A DNA stretch of 64,000 nt from Halobaculum magnesiiphilum (GTDB taxonomy: Archaea; Halobacteriota; Halobacteria; Halobacteriales; Haloferacaceae). This document shows positions 8,731 to 17,223 of the stretch, piece after piece. How positions within the stretch are numbered: position 1 is the first letter of the stretch; every line of letters starts with the position of its first letter. The stretch spans positions 1,054,001 to 1,118,000 of the forward strand of contig NZ_CP081958.1 of assembly GCF_019823105.1 (NCBI RefSeq), given 5' to 3'. The position numbers were made by a program, and so were the translations under genes. The notes beneath the pieces are model-generated. The model did not search any database and was not told the DNA's origin. It was given only the letters and a program-made list of their open reading frames with translations.

Positions 8731-9192
8731 ATGCCGGTCGAAGCGACTAGCGCTGGAGCCATCCTCTTCCGCGACACCCGCGGCAAACGGGAGTATCTGC
8801 TCCTGAAGAGCCGACCCGGGGACTGGGAGTTCCCCAAGGGCGGGGTCGAAGGGGAAGAGGAACTCCAGCAGACGGCGATCAGAGAAGTGACCGAGGAGGC
8901 GGGAGTCGAGGACTTCCGCCTCATCGACGGCTTCCGCGAGGAGTACGACTACGTGTTCGAGGCGGGCGGGAACACCATCCACAAGACGGTGCACCTGTTC
9001 ATCGCCCACTCGTTCGAGGCCTCCGCGGAACTGTCGACCGAACACCGCGACCTGCAGTGGCGCGACTACGAGCAGGCGCTCAACACCATCACCCAGGACG
9101 GCCCTCGCGACATCCTCGAACAGGCCCACGACTACCTGGACGAGCTCCAGGCGACCGAGGCCGAGGGGTACCTCCTCGACAGCGAGACCTGA
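8731..9192 (+). CDS. Bis(5'-nucleosyl)-tetraphosphatase (Nudix, Ap4A hydrolase)
   Basis: A 153-residue Nudix hydrolase. The Nudix box runs from KGGVEGEEE through REVTEEAGV, with the GX5EX7REUXEEXGU spacing, at about residues 37-59. The N-terminus (SAGAILFRD...YLLLKS...WEFPKGG) is typical of asymmetric Ap4A hydrolases, which clear diadenosine polyphosphates. The in-frame ATG at 8713 is rejected because the fold begins at MPVEATSAGAI. Confidence 0.88.
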   Translation: MPVEATSAGAILFRDTRGKREYLLLKSRPGDWEFPKGGVEGEEELQQTAIREVTEEAGVEDFRLIDGFREEYDYVFEAGGNTIHKTVHLFIAHSFEASAELSTEHRDLQWRDYEQALNTITQDGPRDILEQAHDYLDELQATEAEGYLLDSET

Positions 9193-9295
9193 CGGCGCGG
9201 TCCCCGTCCCCGACACCATCCGCCCCGCCGCCCCGACGAGCGGCGCGACCGCGCACACCGAAACCGGTTAGTCGACCTCGGCCGCAGTCGCTGAC

Positions 9296-10282
9296 GTGTT
9301 TCGGGGCGCCGGCGACAGCGAGTTCGCCTTCGAGCTGCTCGTCAGCCGATGGGCCGAACTCGCCTGGCACCCCGCAGCGGACGACCGGCCGGTCGTCGTC
9401 GCGCGACAGCTCGGCACCCGCGAGCGCCGCTGGGACACCGTCGTCGTCGAGGTCGACCCCGACGCGCTGGACGTGCGGCGCGCGTTCGGCGACCGCGGAC
9501 TCGACTCGGACCTCCTGCGGGTCGTCCGCGGCGCGCCACGCGAGTACGCCTGGTATCGCGACGCGCTCGACGACCCCGGCTTCCCGTGGCGCTACGTCCG
9601 CGAGGCCGTCCACCGCGCGGCCGGCCGCGACCTGATCGAGAAGCGCGGCGGGCGGAACGGTCGGATCGAGTTCCGCCGGAAGCGCGAGTACCCCGACTGG
9701 GTCGAGCGCGTCGTCGCGATCGAGAACAAGCCGGATCTGGACGCCAGCGCGGCCGCGGCGCTGTCCGACCAGCTCCGTCACGACGTGGACGCCGGCCTCG
9801 CCGACGAGGTGTGGGTCGCGACCTCGGCGACCGGGGACCGGGTGTCGCCGGCGCTGTTGGAGGACATGCCCGTGGAGGTCGGCGTCGTCGAGTTCGACTT
9901 CTCCGAGGGCGTCGCCGCCGACGCCGCCGAGGTGGTGTGGCACCCGACCGCGCTCGCCGCCGACGGCGACCCCCGAACCCGGCTGCTGTTGGCCGAGCGC
10001 GCCTACGGGAAGGGCTGGCGGTCGTTCCGCGAGACGATGCGCCCCGACTGCCGGCACTTCGAGCTTCACAGGGAGGGCCGCGCGCTCGTTCCGTACTGCA
10101 CGGCGAAAGAACGCGTGCCGACGGCCGCCGAGTGCAAGGGCGGCTGCCCGGACTTCTCGCCGGAGCCGCCGCAATGGCGGACGAACGGCTGGCCGATCGA
10201 GGGCGGCCCGGGGAAGGGGGTCCGGGCGCTGCTGGAGCGGCGCCGAGCGCGGGAGCGGCGGCGGGCGGTCGGTGAGGAGTGA
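9296..10282 (+). CDS. DUF5787 family protein, possible PD-(D/E)XK-type nuclease fold
   Basis: A 328-residue haloarchaeal protein starting with GTG (MFRGAGDSEFAFELLVSRWAEL). It has a long N-terminal region with a WVERVVAIENKPDLD segment at about 140-154. A preceding Asp/Glu and an E-x-K after a beta-strand resemble the PD-(D/E)XK core of restriction-like nucleases. The C-terminus has four cysteines (DCRHFEL, PYCTAKE, ECKGGCPDF) that could bind zinc or an Fe-S cluster, then an Arg-rich tail. The family assignment comes from the N-terminal pattern; nuclease activity is inference. Confidence 0.7.
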   Translation: MFRGAGDSEFAFELLVSRWAELAWHPAADDRPVVVARQLGTRERRWDTVVVEVDPDALDVRRAFGDRGLDSDLLRVVRGAPREYAWYRDALDDPGFPWRYVREAVHRAAGRDLIEKRGGRNGRIEFRRKREYPDWVERVVAIENKPDLDASAAAALSDQLRHDVDAGLADEVWVATSATGDRVSPALLEDMPVEVGVVEFDFSEGVAADAAEVVWHPTALAADGDPRTRLLLAERAYGKGWRSFRETMRPDCRHFELHREGRALVPYCTAKERVPTAAECKGGCPDFSPEPPQWRTNGWPIEGGPGKGVRALLERRRARERRRAVGEE

Positions 10283-10340
10283 TCAGGCGGGCGGTCGGCG
10301 AGGAATGATCGGGCGATCGGTCGGCGACTCGTGAGTCGCC

Positions 10341-10856
10341 TCAGGCGTCGCCGTTCACGACGACCTCGACGTCCTCGCGCGGCACCGCCAGCTTGAACGT
10401 CGGCACGGTGCGGTAGATCACCTCGACGACGTTCTTGCGCCGGAGGCTCTGGAGCGCGCGGCGCACGTCGCCGGCCTCGGCGTCGACGCCGAACTCCTCC
10501 CGGACCTTGTTCAGCACGGAGACGACGGACTCCGAGCGCTCGTCGTGGTCGGCGACGACGCGGAACACCTGCGCGTGGAGTTCCGGGACCGTGATCCGCT
10601 CGGGCACCGCGTTCGGGTCGTCCTCGTCGTCGACGACGCCCGGTTCGACGCCGGTGAGTTCGGCTGCCTCGCTCGTTGCTCGGATGAGGCTGTTGTCGTC
10701 GCGGTAGTAGTAGTCCTGCAGGTGGTTTTCGAGGTAGCTGTGCACGTCGCTGCCGCTGTCCATCCCCCACCGGTCGCCGAGCTCGCTGTTCTTCGTCGGC
10801 TGGAGCCGCACCACGTCGGCGAGTCGCTCCAGTTCCTCGTCGGTGAGGTCGCTCAT
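10341..10856 (-). CDS. DUF5797 family protein, probable winged-helix DNA-binding protein
   Basis: A 171-residue haloarchaeal protein (MSDLTDEELERLADVVRLQPTKNSELGDRWGM...). The N-terminal third reads like a winged helix; a second helical block (HAQVFRVVADHDE to RRALQSLRRKNVVEV) may be another. The ATG 19 codons upstream is rejected because conservation begins at MSDLTDEE. The adjacent crotonase is divergent. A regulatory role is inference; no target is evident. Confidence 0.7.
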   Translation of the reverse strand: MSDLTDEELERLADVVRLQPTKNSELGDRWGMDSGSDVHSYLENHLQDYYYRDDNSLIRATSEAAELTGVEPGVVDDEDDPNAVPERITVPELHAQVFRVVADHDERSESVVSVLNKVREEFGVDAEAGDVRRALQSLRRKNVVEVIYRTVPTFKLAVPREDVEVVVNGDA

Positions 10857-10966
10857 CGCCGGAGGCTTCCCCGCGGTGGTATTTGGGCCTCCCGGTTGCG
10901 GCGTCCGCGACATCGCGGAGTGCCGCCGGGGAAACGGTTAGGTGACGACGCCGCGAGTCCACGCCC

Positions 10967-11743
10967 GTGCCCGAATCCGACACCGTCACCCTCGACATCG
11001 ACGAGGAGATCGCCACGATCACGATCGACCGCCCGGACAAGCTCAACGCCCTGAACGTCGAGACGCTGGAGGCGCTCCGGTCGGCCATCGCGGAGGCCGA
11101 GGACGCCGACGTGCGCGCGCTCGTGCTCACCGGCGCGGGCGAGGAGGCGTTCATCGCCGGCGCGGACATCTCCTACATGAAGGACCTCGGCACGCCCGAG
11201 GCGCAGGCGTACGCGGAGCTGGGCCACGACATCGCGCGGTCGCTGGAGACGTTCCCCGCGCCCAGCATCGCCGCGGTCAACGGCTACGCCTTCGGCGGCG
11301 GCTGTGAACTCGCGCTCGCGTGCGACCTCCGGGTCGCCGCCGAGAACGCCGTCTTCGGCCAGACGGAGATCGACCTCGGTATCGTCCCCGGCTGGGGCGG
11401 CACCCAGCGGCTCCCGCGACTCGTCAACGACGAGGTCGCCCGGCGGCTGATCCTCTTCGGCGACCGGATCGACGCGACCGACGCCCACGAGTACGGCATG
11501 GTCGGCGAGGTCGTCGCCCACGACCAGCTCGACTCCCGGATCGACGAGCTGACCGCCGATCTGGCGGCCCAGCCGAAGTTCGCCGTGGCGGCGGCCAAGG
11601 AGGCGATCAACCAGTCCTACGAGACGGACCAGGGAGCCGGACTGGAGTACGAGCAGCGCGTCTTCTCGGGGCTGTTCGGGACGCCGGACCAGCGGGAGGG
11701 GATGGACGCGTTCGTGAACAAGCGGGACCCCGAATTCGAGTAA
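10967..11743 (+). CDS. Enoyl-CoA hydratase/isomerase family protein (crotonase)
   Basis: A 258-residue crotonase-fold enzyme starting with GTG. The oxyanion-hole segment FIAGADISYM and GYAFGGGCELALACDL are clear. The two catalytic Glu positions of enoyl-CoA hydratases are present (GGGCEL and QTEIDLGIVPGWGGTQRL), which favours 2-enoyl-CoA or 3-hydroxybutyryl-CoA hydration. The acyl-CoA dehydrogenase at 23416-24561 could feed it but is not linked. Confidence 0.9.
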   Translation: MPESDTVTLDIDEEIATITIDRPDKLNALNVETLEALRSAIAEAEDADVRALVLTGAGEEAFIAGADISYMKDLGTPEAQAYAELGHDIARSLETFPAPSIAAVNGYAFGGGCELALACDLRVAAENAVFGQTEIDLGIVPGWGGTQRLPRLVNDEVARRLILFGDRIDATDAHEYGMVGEVVAHDQLDSRIDELTADLAAQPKFAVAAAKEAINQSYETDQGAGLEYEQRVFSGLFGTPDQREGMDAFVNKRDPEFE

Positions 11744-12098
11744 GGCGAGGCGGGAGAAAGCGAACGAAGTGAGCGACCGAGCGCCTCGGAACGAACGGGG
11801 AGCGCGCGGTCGAGCCGACGGCGAGACCGCGACGCGAGCGGCGAACGTAGTGAGCCGAGAGCGAAGCGACCCGTGAGTAAGGCGTCGTCGAAGGAGTGAA
11901 CGAAGTGACCGACCGAGACGACGGACGGTCGGCGGAGCGGTCCTCGTGCCGCTCCGAACACAGCGAATGGGGGAGCCGCCACCGCTCGGTTCCCACGCTG
12001 GAGTGTGTGAATCGCTCCGTTGAATCCACTCGGCCAGCGAACGACGCGGACTCGACAATAGGGTGATACGGTCACGGCGCGTATCCCCGAGCCGAACC
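11744..12098. repeat. Gene-free stretch with dispersed short repeats and one copy of the intergenic hairpin repeat
   Basis: Three loose copies of a GAACGAAGTGA-type motif lie at 11761-11780, 11841-11860 and 11896-11915. A shortened copy of the hairpin repeat described under findings follows at 11927-11972: CGGAGCGG pairs with CCGCTCCG, then GAACACAGCG. No convincing gene is present. Confidence 0.6.
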
Positions 12099-12353
12099 AT
12101 GTCCACAGTCAAGCTATCCCGGGTGGAATCGCTGTTCGAGGAGCTGGAGTACCCGATAAGCCGCGCGGAGGCCGCCGGCGAGTTCGGCGACACGACCGTG
12201 CTGTTCGCCGACGGGGAGGGGAACCTGGGTCGGTACATCTCGGAGTGCCCCAGCGAGCAGTTCCGCAGCGAGGAGGACCTGTACGAGGAACTCCAGCTGG
12301 CGCTCCCGATCGAGGCGGTCGGCGAGCCCGGCCAGTCGGAGGGCGACGCCTGA
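12099..12353 (+). CDS. DUF5789 family small protein
   Basis: An 84-residue acidic haloarchaeal protein (MSTVKLSRVESLFEELEYPI...). The pattern of a short N-terminal helix, then EYPISRAEAAGEFGDTTV and a C-terminal DLYEELQLALP helix, matches DUF5789. The ATG 12 codons upstream is rejected because homology begins at 12099. Its function is unknown. It lies upstream of the transcription factor S gene in the same direction, but that gene has its own promoter. Confidence 0.65.
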   Translation: MSTVKLSRVESLFEELEYPISRAEAAGEFGDTTVLFADGEGNLGRYISECPSEQFRSEEDLYEELQLALPIEAVGEPGQSEGDA

Positions 12354-12428
12354 CCGTCGCCGACGCGGGTGGACCGGGCCGGGTGAGCGACGGGGCGCAG
12401 GACACCGCGACGCGTGCGGACCCCCGAG

Positions 12429-12434
12429 CTTAAG
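12429..12434 (+). promoter_or_regulatory. TATA box of the transcription factor S gene
   Basis: CTTAAG sits 26-31 nt before the ATG at 12460. This is a textbook position for a leaderless haloarchaeal promoter. Confidence 0.6.
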
Positions 12435-12459
12435 TGTGAAGACGGCAGACCGAGGGGGT

Positions 12460-12786
12460 ATGGAATTCTGCGACGAGTGCGGATCGATGATGAAAGCCGA
12501 CGACGACACGTGGGTGTGCGGGTCGTGCGGTCACGAGGAGCTTCGCGACGAGGCGACCGAGGCGGCGATGACGACGACGCAGGGTCAGGAGGGCAGCACC
12601 GTGGTCGACGTCTCCGAGATGGACCAGTCGGAGATCGGCCCGACGGTCGAGCAGAAGTGCCCCGAATGCGACGAGGTGCGGACTGTGCGCTACGAGATGA
12701 AGCAGATCCGCTCGGCCGACGAGTCCGAGACGCGCTTCTTCACGTGCACCGAGTGCGGCCAGAAGTGGCGCGAGGACGACCACTGA
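12460..12786 (+). CDS. Transcription factor S (TFS/TFIIS-like RNA polymerase cleavage factor)
   Basis: A 108-residue archaeal homologue of RPB9/C11/TFIIS. It stimulates RNA cleavage by backtracked RNA polymerase. The N-terminal zinc ribbon has CDECGSM and CGSCGHE. The C-terminal ribbon has CPECDEVRT, CTECGQKWRE and the acidic RSADESET hairpin that supplies the catalytic Asp-Glu pair. An upstream ATG adding eight residues is rejected because of the TATA position. Confidence 0.93.
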   Translation: MEFCDECGSMMKADDDTWVCGSCGHEELRDEATEAAMTTTQGQEGSTVVDVSEMDQSEIGPTVEQKCPECDEVRTVRYEMKQIRSADESETRFFTCTECGQKWREDDH

Positions 12787-12860
12787 ACGCGCGGTCCGAA
12801 CGGCGCCGGTTCTTCCGATCGCGTCCCGTCCCGTGACCGACCGGCGCCGTTGTCGCCGCC

Positions 12861-13430
12861 TTACTTGCCGTCCCCGACGCGCTCGGCGTCGGCTTCGTCG
12901 GGGTCGACGACGCGCTTGCCGGTCTCCTGCGGGATAACACGCCGGTCCGCGTCCTCCCACTCGCGCTCCAGTTCCGTGCCCTCGAACAGCCGGTCGAGGA
13001 AGACCGCGAGCCCGGCGACCTCCGAGTGCGGCTGGTTCGTCACGCCGACGTTGTAGTCGGCCTCCTCGTAGAAGTCGAACGGCACCTTCTCGCCGCCGAC
13101 GACGACGAGCAGCGGTGTGTCGCTCTCGACGGAGTCGGCGCGGACATCCGCCTCCACGTCCTGCACGCGCTCGCCGTACATCGTGAGGTGGACGACCGTA
13201 CCCTCCCAGTTGCGCGTGAATGCGCGCTGGTCGTCGCGCAACTCGACGGCGAAAGGGCCGCCGAAGCGGTCGGTGATGTCGCGGATCGTCTCGGCGGACT
13301 GGCCGGCGTTGTCGGGGAGGATCACCCGGTCGGCGCCGAGTGCCCGCGCCGTCAGCCCCACGTGGGTCGTCATCCGGTCGTCCCGCCCGGGGCGGTGGCC
13401 GTACCGGAGGACGACGACCTTGTCGTTCAT
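12861..13430 (-). CDS. trm56: tRNA (cytidine(56)-2'-O)-methyltransferase
   Basis: A 189-residue SPOUT-class methyltransferase (DUF127) that methylates C56 in the T loop of archaeal tRNAs using S-adenosylmethionine. Landmarks are VVVLRYGHRPGRDDRMTTH at the start, the strand LLVVVGGEKVPFDFYE and the knot segment YNVGVTNQPHSEVAGLAVFLDRL. Length fits. It is divergent from the SDR gene, with a 200-bp low-complexity gap between them. Confidence 0.93.
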   Translation of the reverse strand: MNDKVVVLRYGHRPGRDDRMTTHVGLTARALGADRVILPDNAGQSAETIRDITDRFGGPFAVELRDDQRAFTRNWEGTVVHLTMYGERVQDVEADVRADSVESDTPLLVVVGGEKVPFDFYEEADYNVGVTNQPHSEVAGLAVFLDRLFEGTELEREWEDADRRVIPQETGKRVVDPDEADAERVGDGK

Positions 13431-13630
13431 ACGCCGAGCAACGGCGCGCCCGCGTAAGGGCGGTTCGCTTTCGTCGGCGACGCCGCGACCGATTTTCCCC
13501 GCTCCCGCTTGTCGCCGGCGTCGTTGCCATCATCGGCGTCATCGGCGTCGACATCGTCGCCACCGACAGCATCGCCACCGACAGCGCCGCCGCCGACGGC
13601 GCTTTCCGGGACGAACACCTTCGAGCCCAC

Positions 13631-14566
13631 ATGCGGAACTATCCGGAGGACATCGCGGGCGTCGACGACGAACGGTTGGTCGGCGAAACGGCGCTCGTGA
13701 CCGGTTCGACCAGCGGGGTCGGCCGGGAGGCGGCGCTCTCGCTCGGGCGCTTAGGCGCGCACGTGATCGTCCACGGCCGCGACGGGGAGGCCGGCGCCGA
13801 GGTGGTCGAGGAGATCGACGCCGGCGTCAACGAGGGCACCGCCGAGTTCGTCGCCGCCGACTTCGCGGATCCGGCCGAGGTCCGCGCGCTCGCGGACGCG
13901 ACGCGGCGCGCCGCCGGCGACGACGGGCTCGACCTCCTTTGCAACAACGCGGGCGGCTACTTCCGCGAGGCGCGACGCACCGATCTGGGCGTCGAGTACA
14001 CCTTCCACGTGAACCACCTCGCGCCGTACCAGCTCACCGCCGAGTTGCTCGACGACCTCGCGGAGGACGCGCGCGTCGTCACCACCGCCTCGGAGGCACA
14101 CCGAGGCGATCAGATCGACCTCGACGCCGTGGAGTCGGTTGACGGCTTCTCCTCGTGGCGGGCGTACCAGCGCTCGAAGCTGGCGAACGTGCAGTTCGCC
14201 GCGGAGTTAGGCCGTCGGCTGCGCGAACGCGACGACCGCGGGATCACCTCGAACAGCTTCCACCCGGGCGCGATCCCCGGCTCGGGCTTCTTCCGGCACC
14301 TCCCCGGCCCGCTGTCGAGCGCGGCGAGCGCGCTCGGGCGGCTCCCGTTCGCGACGACGCCCGCCGAGGGGGCGGCCACGGCGGTGTACCTCGCCGTCGC
14401 CGACGAGGTCGCCGACGCGACGGGGCGGTACTTCGCCGACTGCCGCGAGCGGAAGCCCTCGACGGAGGCGCAGGACCCGCGCGCGCAACGCCGGCTGTGG
14501 GAGACGAGCGCCGACCTGCTCGGGATCGACGAGCCGCTCGCGGGGACCGTGGCTGACGAGACCTGA
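13631..14566 (+). CDS. Short-chain dehydrogenase/reductase
   Basis: A 311-residue classical SDR of the retinol-dehydrogenase/WWOX-like type. It has the NAD(P) motif TGSTSGVG at about residues 24-31, NNAG at about 105, and the catalytic YQRSK (YxxxK). The first ATG is at 13631. The frame stays open upstream for 290 bases and encodes a hydrophobic run, but no start codon lies there. The substrate is unknown. Confidence 0.85.
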   Translation: MRNYPEDIAGVDDERLVGETALVTGSTSGVGREAALSLGRLGAHVIVHGRDGEAGAEVVEEIDAGVNEGTAEFVAADFADPAEVRALADATRRAAGDDGLDLLCNNAGGYFREARRTDLGVEYTFHVNHLAPYQLTAELLDDLAEDARVVTTASEAHRGDQIDLDAVESVDGFSSWRAYQRSKLANVQFAAELGRRLRERDDRGITSNSFHPGAIPGSGFFRHLPGPLSSAASALGRLPFATTPAEGAATAVYLAVADEVADATGRYFADCRERKPSTEAQDPRAQRRLWETSADLLGIDEPLAGTVADET

Positions 14567-14645
14567 GCGGCCGAACGAGCGCGGCGTGGTCGCCCCGCGT
14601 GCGGCGACCGCAAGACCTTTTCTGCGCGCTCGCCCCCGCAACGGC

Positions 14646-15581
14646 ATGGACCTGACCGGAACCGCCGCCCTCGTCACGGGCGGCGGCGGCCTGATCGGAT
14701 CACATCTCGCGGGACACCTCCAGTCGGAGTACGGCGCGGACGTGCGCGTCGCCGACGACTTCTCGAAGGGCGAGCGCGACCGGATCCCCGACGGCATCGA
14801 CGTGATCGAGGCCGACCTGACCGACGAGGCCGAGACGCGCGAGGCGGTGACCGCGGACCTGGACGTGGTCTTCCACCTCGCGGCGTACACGGACACGAAC
14901 TTCGACGACGACCGGACGCTGTTCGAGGAGAACACCGAGATGACGTACAACGTCCTCGAGGCGATGGCGGACGCGGGCGTCTCGAACCTCGCGTTCACCT
15001 CCTCCTCGACCGTCTACGGCGAGGCGCCCCGGCCGACGCCCGAGGACTACGCCCCGCTGGAGCCGATCAGCATCTACGGCTCCTCGAAACTGGCCGACGA
15101 GGCGCTCATCTCCACGTACGCGAAGAGCTACGGGTTCTCGGCGTGGGTGTACCGCTTCGCCAACATCGTCGGCCCCTACCAGCGCGGGAACGTGATCCCC
15201 GACTTCATCCAGAAGCTGCAGGCCGACCCCGACGAACTGGAGATCCTCGGCGACGGCCGCCAGGAGAAGTCGTACCTCCACGTCACCGACTGCGTCGACG
15301 CGATGTGTCACGTCGTCGAGCACGGCGAGCGCGACCTCAACACGTACAACCTCGGCTCCAGAACGACCACCTCGGTGAACCGCATCGCCGACATCGTCGC
15401 CGAGGAGATGGGCCTGGACCCCGAATACAGCTACACCGGCGGAGATCGGGGCTGGACCGGCGACGTGCCCAAGATGCGCCTCTCCGTCGAGAAGCTCGCC
15501 GCCCTCGGGTGGGAACCGCCCGCCTCCAGCGACGACGACGTCCGCGCGGCGACGCGGGACCTGCTCGCGGAGCTTCGCTGA
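14646..15581 (+). CDS. NAD-dependent epimerase/dehydratase (UDP-glucose 4-epimerase-like)
   Basis: A 311-residue extended SDR. It has TGGGGLIGSH at the N-terminus for NAD binding, FHLAAYTD, SSSTVYGE and the catalytic YGSSK. The C-terminal region (DGRQEKSYLHVTDCVDAM) is typical of UDP-sugar epimerases. It probably makes nucleotide sugars for surface glycans, but no other glycan genes are adjacent. A T-rich CCTTTTC lies about 30 nt upstream as a promoter candidate. Confidence 0.88.
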   Translation: MDLTGTAALVTGGGGLIGSHLAGHLQSEYGADVRVADDFSKGERDRIPDGIDVIEADLTDEAETREAVTADLDVVFHLAAYTDTNFDDDRTLFEENTEMTYNVLEAMADAGVSNLAFTSSSTVYGEAPRPTPEDYAPLEPISIYGSSKLADEALISTYAKSYGFSAWVYRFANIVGPYQRGNVIPDFIQKLQADPDELEILGDGRQEKSYLHVTDCVDAMCHVVEHGERDLNTYNLGSRTTTSVNRIADIVAEEMGLDPEYSYTGGDRGWTGDVPKMRLSVEKLAALGWEPPASSDDDVRAATRDLLAELR

Positions 15582-15608
15582 GGGGGTCGAGGCGCCTATC
15601 CTCCGCTA

Positions 15609-15652
15609 CGGAGAACTATTTACTCGGTCGCGGAAAACTATTTACACCCTCG
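15609..15652 (+). repeat. Two-copy 22-bp tandem repeat, each with a TATA-like core
   Basis: Two adjacent 22-bp units (15609-15630 and 15631-15652) share AACTATTTAC at 15614-15623 and 15636-15645. The second core is centred 28 nt before the ATG at 15669, so it can serve as a TATA box for a leaderless transcript. The first would start a transcript 22 nt earlier. Confidence 0.6.
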
Positions 15653-15668
15653 ACACGTATCAACTGAT

Positions 15669-15770
15669 ATGAACGAGTACCGCAACACCACCTACGCCGA
15701 AGTCAGTTCAGGGATCCGCGCCGTCGCCCGCCGTGGCGTCTCGATGGGGCAACCAGCGGGCGACGACTGA
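15669..15770 (+). CDS. Putative 33-residue small protein
   Basis: A short ORF starting MNEYRNTTYAEVSSGIRAVA and ending GQPAGDD. I do not recognise it. Support comes from a TATA-like core at the right distance and from non-random composition (Tyr, Thr and Asn at the N-terminus) unlike the surrounding shadow frames. It stands alone between the epimerase and the convergent BsuPI-like gene. Confidence 0.4.
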   Translation: MNEYRNTTYAEVSSGIRAVARRGVSMGQPAGDD

Positions 15771-15817
15771 TCGCCGGCTGACCGTCCGCCCCCGCTACCT
15801 CTCGCCCAGGGATCTCG

Positions 15818-16204
15818 CTACTTCTCGTCGGGCACGACCACCGTCATCGACGCCGTCGCCTCGGCGTCGTTCGCCGCCAGCGACCCCGTGACCTCGTACT
15901 CGCCGGGTTCCGGCGACCTCCACTCTCCCTCATAGTCGACCGACTCCCCGGGCGCGAGCGTCTCGCTCCCGAGCGCCATCGCGAACGCGCGCCCGTCGCT
16001 CCAGCGCCAGATCTCCGCGCCGTCGACGCCGTCGCCGTCGTCGCCGGCATCCGCTTCGCTGGCGACGAACTCGACGCGTTGCCCGTCGGAAAACGAGAGG
16101 TCGACCGCGTCGGCGCCGACGTTCTCGACGGTGAGTACGAGCGAGAACGCGGCCCCCCCGTCGGTCGCCGCGATCGTCAGCGTCGCGTCCAGCGGTTCGC
16201 TCAT
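15818..16204 (-). CDS. BsuPI-related putative proteinase inhibitor domain protein
   Basis: A 128-residue protein with the BsuPI fold pattern: FSLVLTVENVGADAVDLSFSDGQRVEFV, then IWRWSDGRAFAMALGSE and LAPGESVDYEGEW. This beta-sandwich family is named after a Bacillus intracellular proteinase inhibitor. There is no signal peptide, so it is probably cytosolic. Whether it inhibits a protease here is not shown. Confidence 0.8.
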   Translation of the reverse strand: MSEPLDATLTIAATDGGAAFSLVLTVENVGADAVDLSFSDGQRVEFVASEADAGDDGDGVDGAEIWRWSDGRAFAMALGSETLAPGESVDYEGEWRSPEPGEYEVTGSLAANDAEATASMTVVVPDEK

Positions 16205-16314
16205 ACGACCGGGTCGACGTGTCGCGAAAAGAATGTACGGATCGGTCAGACGGACCCCACGCGAGGCCGACCGGATGGGACACCGCTTTATTCCGGCGAG
16301 GGCTAGCCGTGACC

Positions 16315-17163
16315 GTGCAGATCGTGGGCTACGAGACGCCGGCGGGCGCGCTGTTCGTGAGCGACGGCGCCCCGGACCCGACCGCCCCGCCCGGAACCGC
16401 GACCGGCGAGGTCGACCGGATCGCCCTCGACCCCGGAACGGAGCTGTCGTGGCGCCTCGGCGACAGGCGGTGTGCGGGAACCGTCCACGACGACGGCCAC
16501 GTCGCCTGCGAAAACGAGGCGGCGCCGTACTGCGACGATCACCGTTCGACGTGGGTGTGTGCGCGCTGTACCGGGACCTGTCTCAAGGACGAGATGGACT
16601 GCTTCGACGACCACGCGATCTACGTCGCCGCGTTCGCCCCGGACACGTTCAAGGTGGGCGTGACGAGGGAGTGGCGCCTCGACACCCGCCTGCGCGAGCA
16701 GGGCTCCGACCGCGCGGTCCACCTGCGGACCGTCGAGAACGGCCGGATCGCCCGCGAGATAGAGGCCGGGATCGCCGCCCGCGGGCTCGAACGGACGATC
16801 GGCGGCGACGGCGGCAGCCGCGTCGCCGGCGGCGAGGCGGACGATGGGCTCCCCGACCGCGTGCGCGTCCCGGCCAAGATCGCCGGCCTCGCCGAGACGG
16901 TGGACGGGGACGCGTGGGACGCGCTCCTCGCGGGCGTCGACTACGAGGAACGGTTCGCCTTCGACTACGGGCTCGATCTGGCAGAACGCCCCGTGGCCGA
17001 GACGCTCGCCTCGGGTACCGTCGTCGGCACGAAAGGGCGGATCCTCGTGCTGGAGAACGGCGGAACCACGTACGCCGTCGACGTTCGCGACCTCGTCGGG
17101 TACGAGGTCGAGGAGGGCGACGGCGGGCGCGACCTCCAGTCGAGCCTCGGTGCGTTCGGGTAG
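16315..17163 (+). CDS. DUF2797 family protein
   Basis: A roughly 282-residue protein with a Cys-rich zinc-binding block (CENEAAPYCDDH, WVCARCTGTCLK) and the conserved HAIYVAAFAPDTFKVGVTREWRLDTRLREQG segment of DUF2797. Two GTG starts are possible, 16309 and 16315. The TTTATT box at 16287-16292 lies about 26 nt before 16315, which gives the N-terminus MQIVGYE. Its function is unknown. Confidence 0.78.
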   Translation: MQIVGYETPAGALFVSDGAPDPTAPPGTATGEVDRIALDPGTELSWRLGDRRCAGTVHDDGHVACENEAAPYCDDHRSTWVCARCTGTCLKDEMDCFDDHAIYVAAFAPDTFKVGVTREWRLDTRLREQGSDRAVHLRTVENGRIAREIEAGIAARGLERTIGGDGGSRVAGGEADDGLPDRVRVPAKIAGLAETVDGDAWDALLAGVDYEERFAFDYGLDLAERPVAETLASGTVVGTKGRILVLENGGTTYAVDVRDLVGYEVEEGDGGRDLQSSLGAFG

Positions 17164-17223
17164 CGACGGCGACGCGATCGCGACGCGACCGCGATGCGAC
17201 GGCGACCGACGCGCTCCCCCCGT

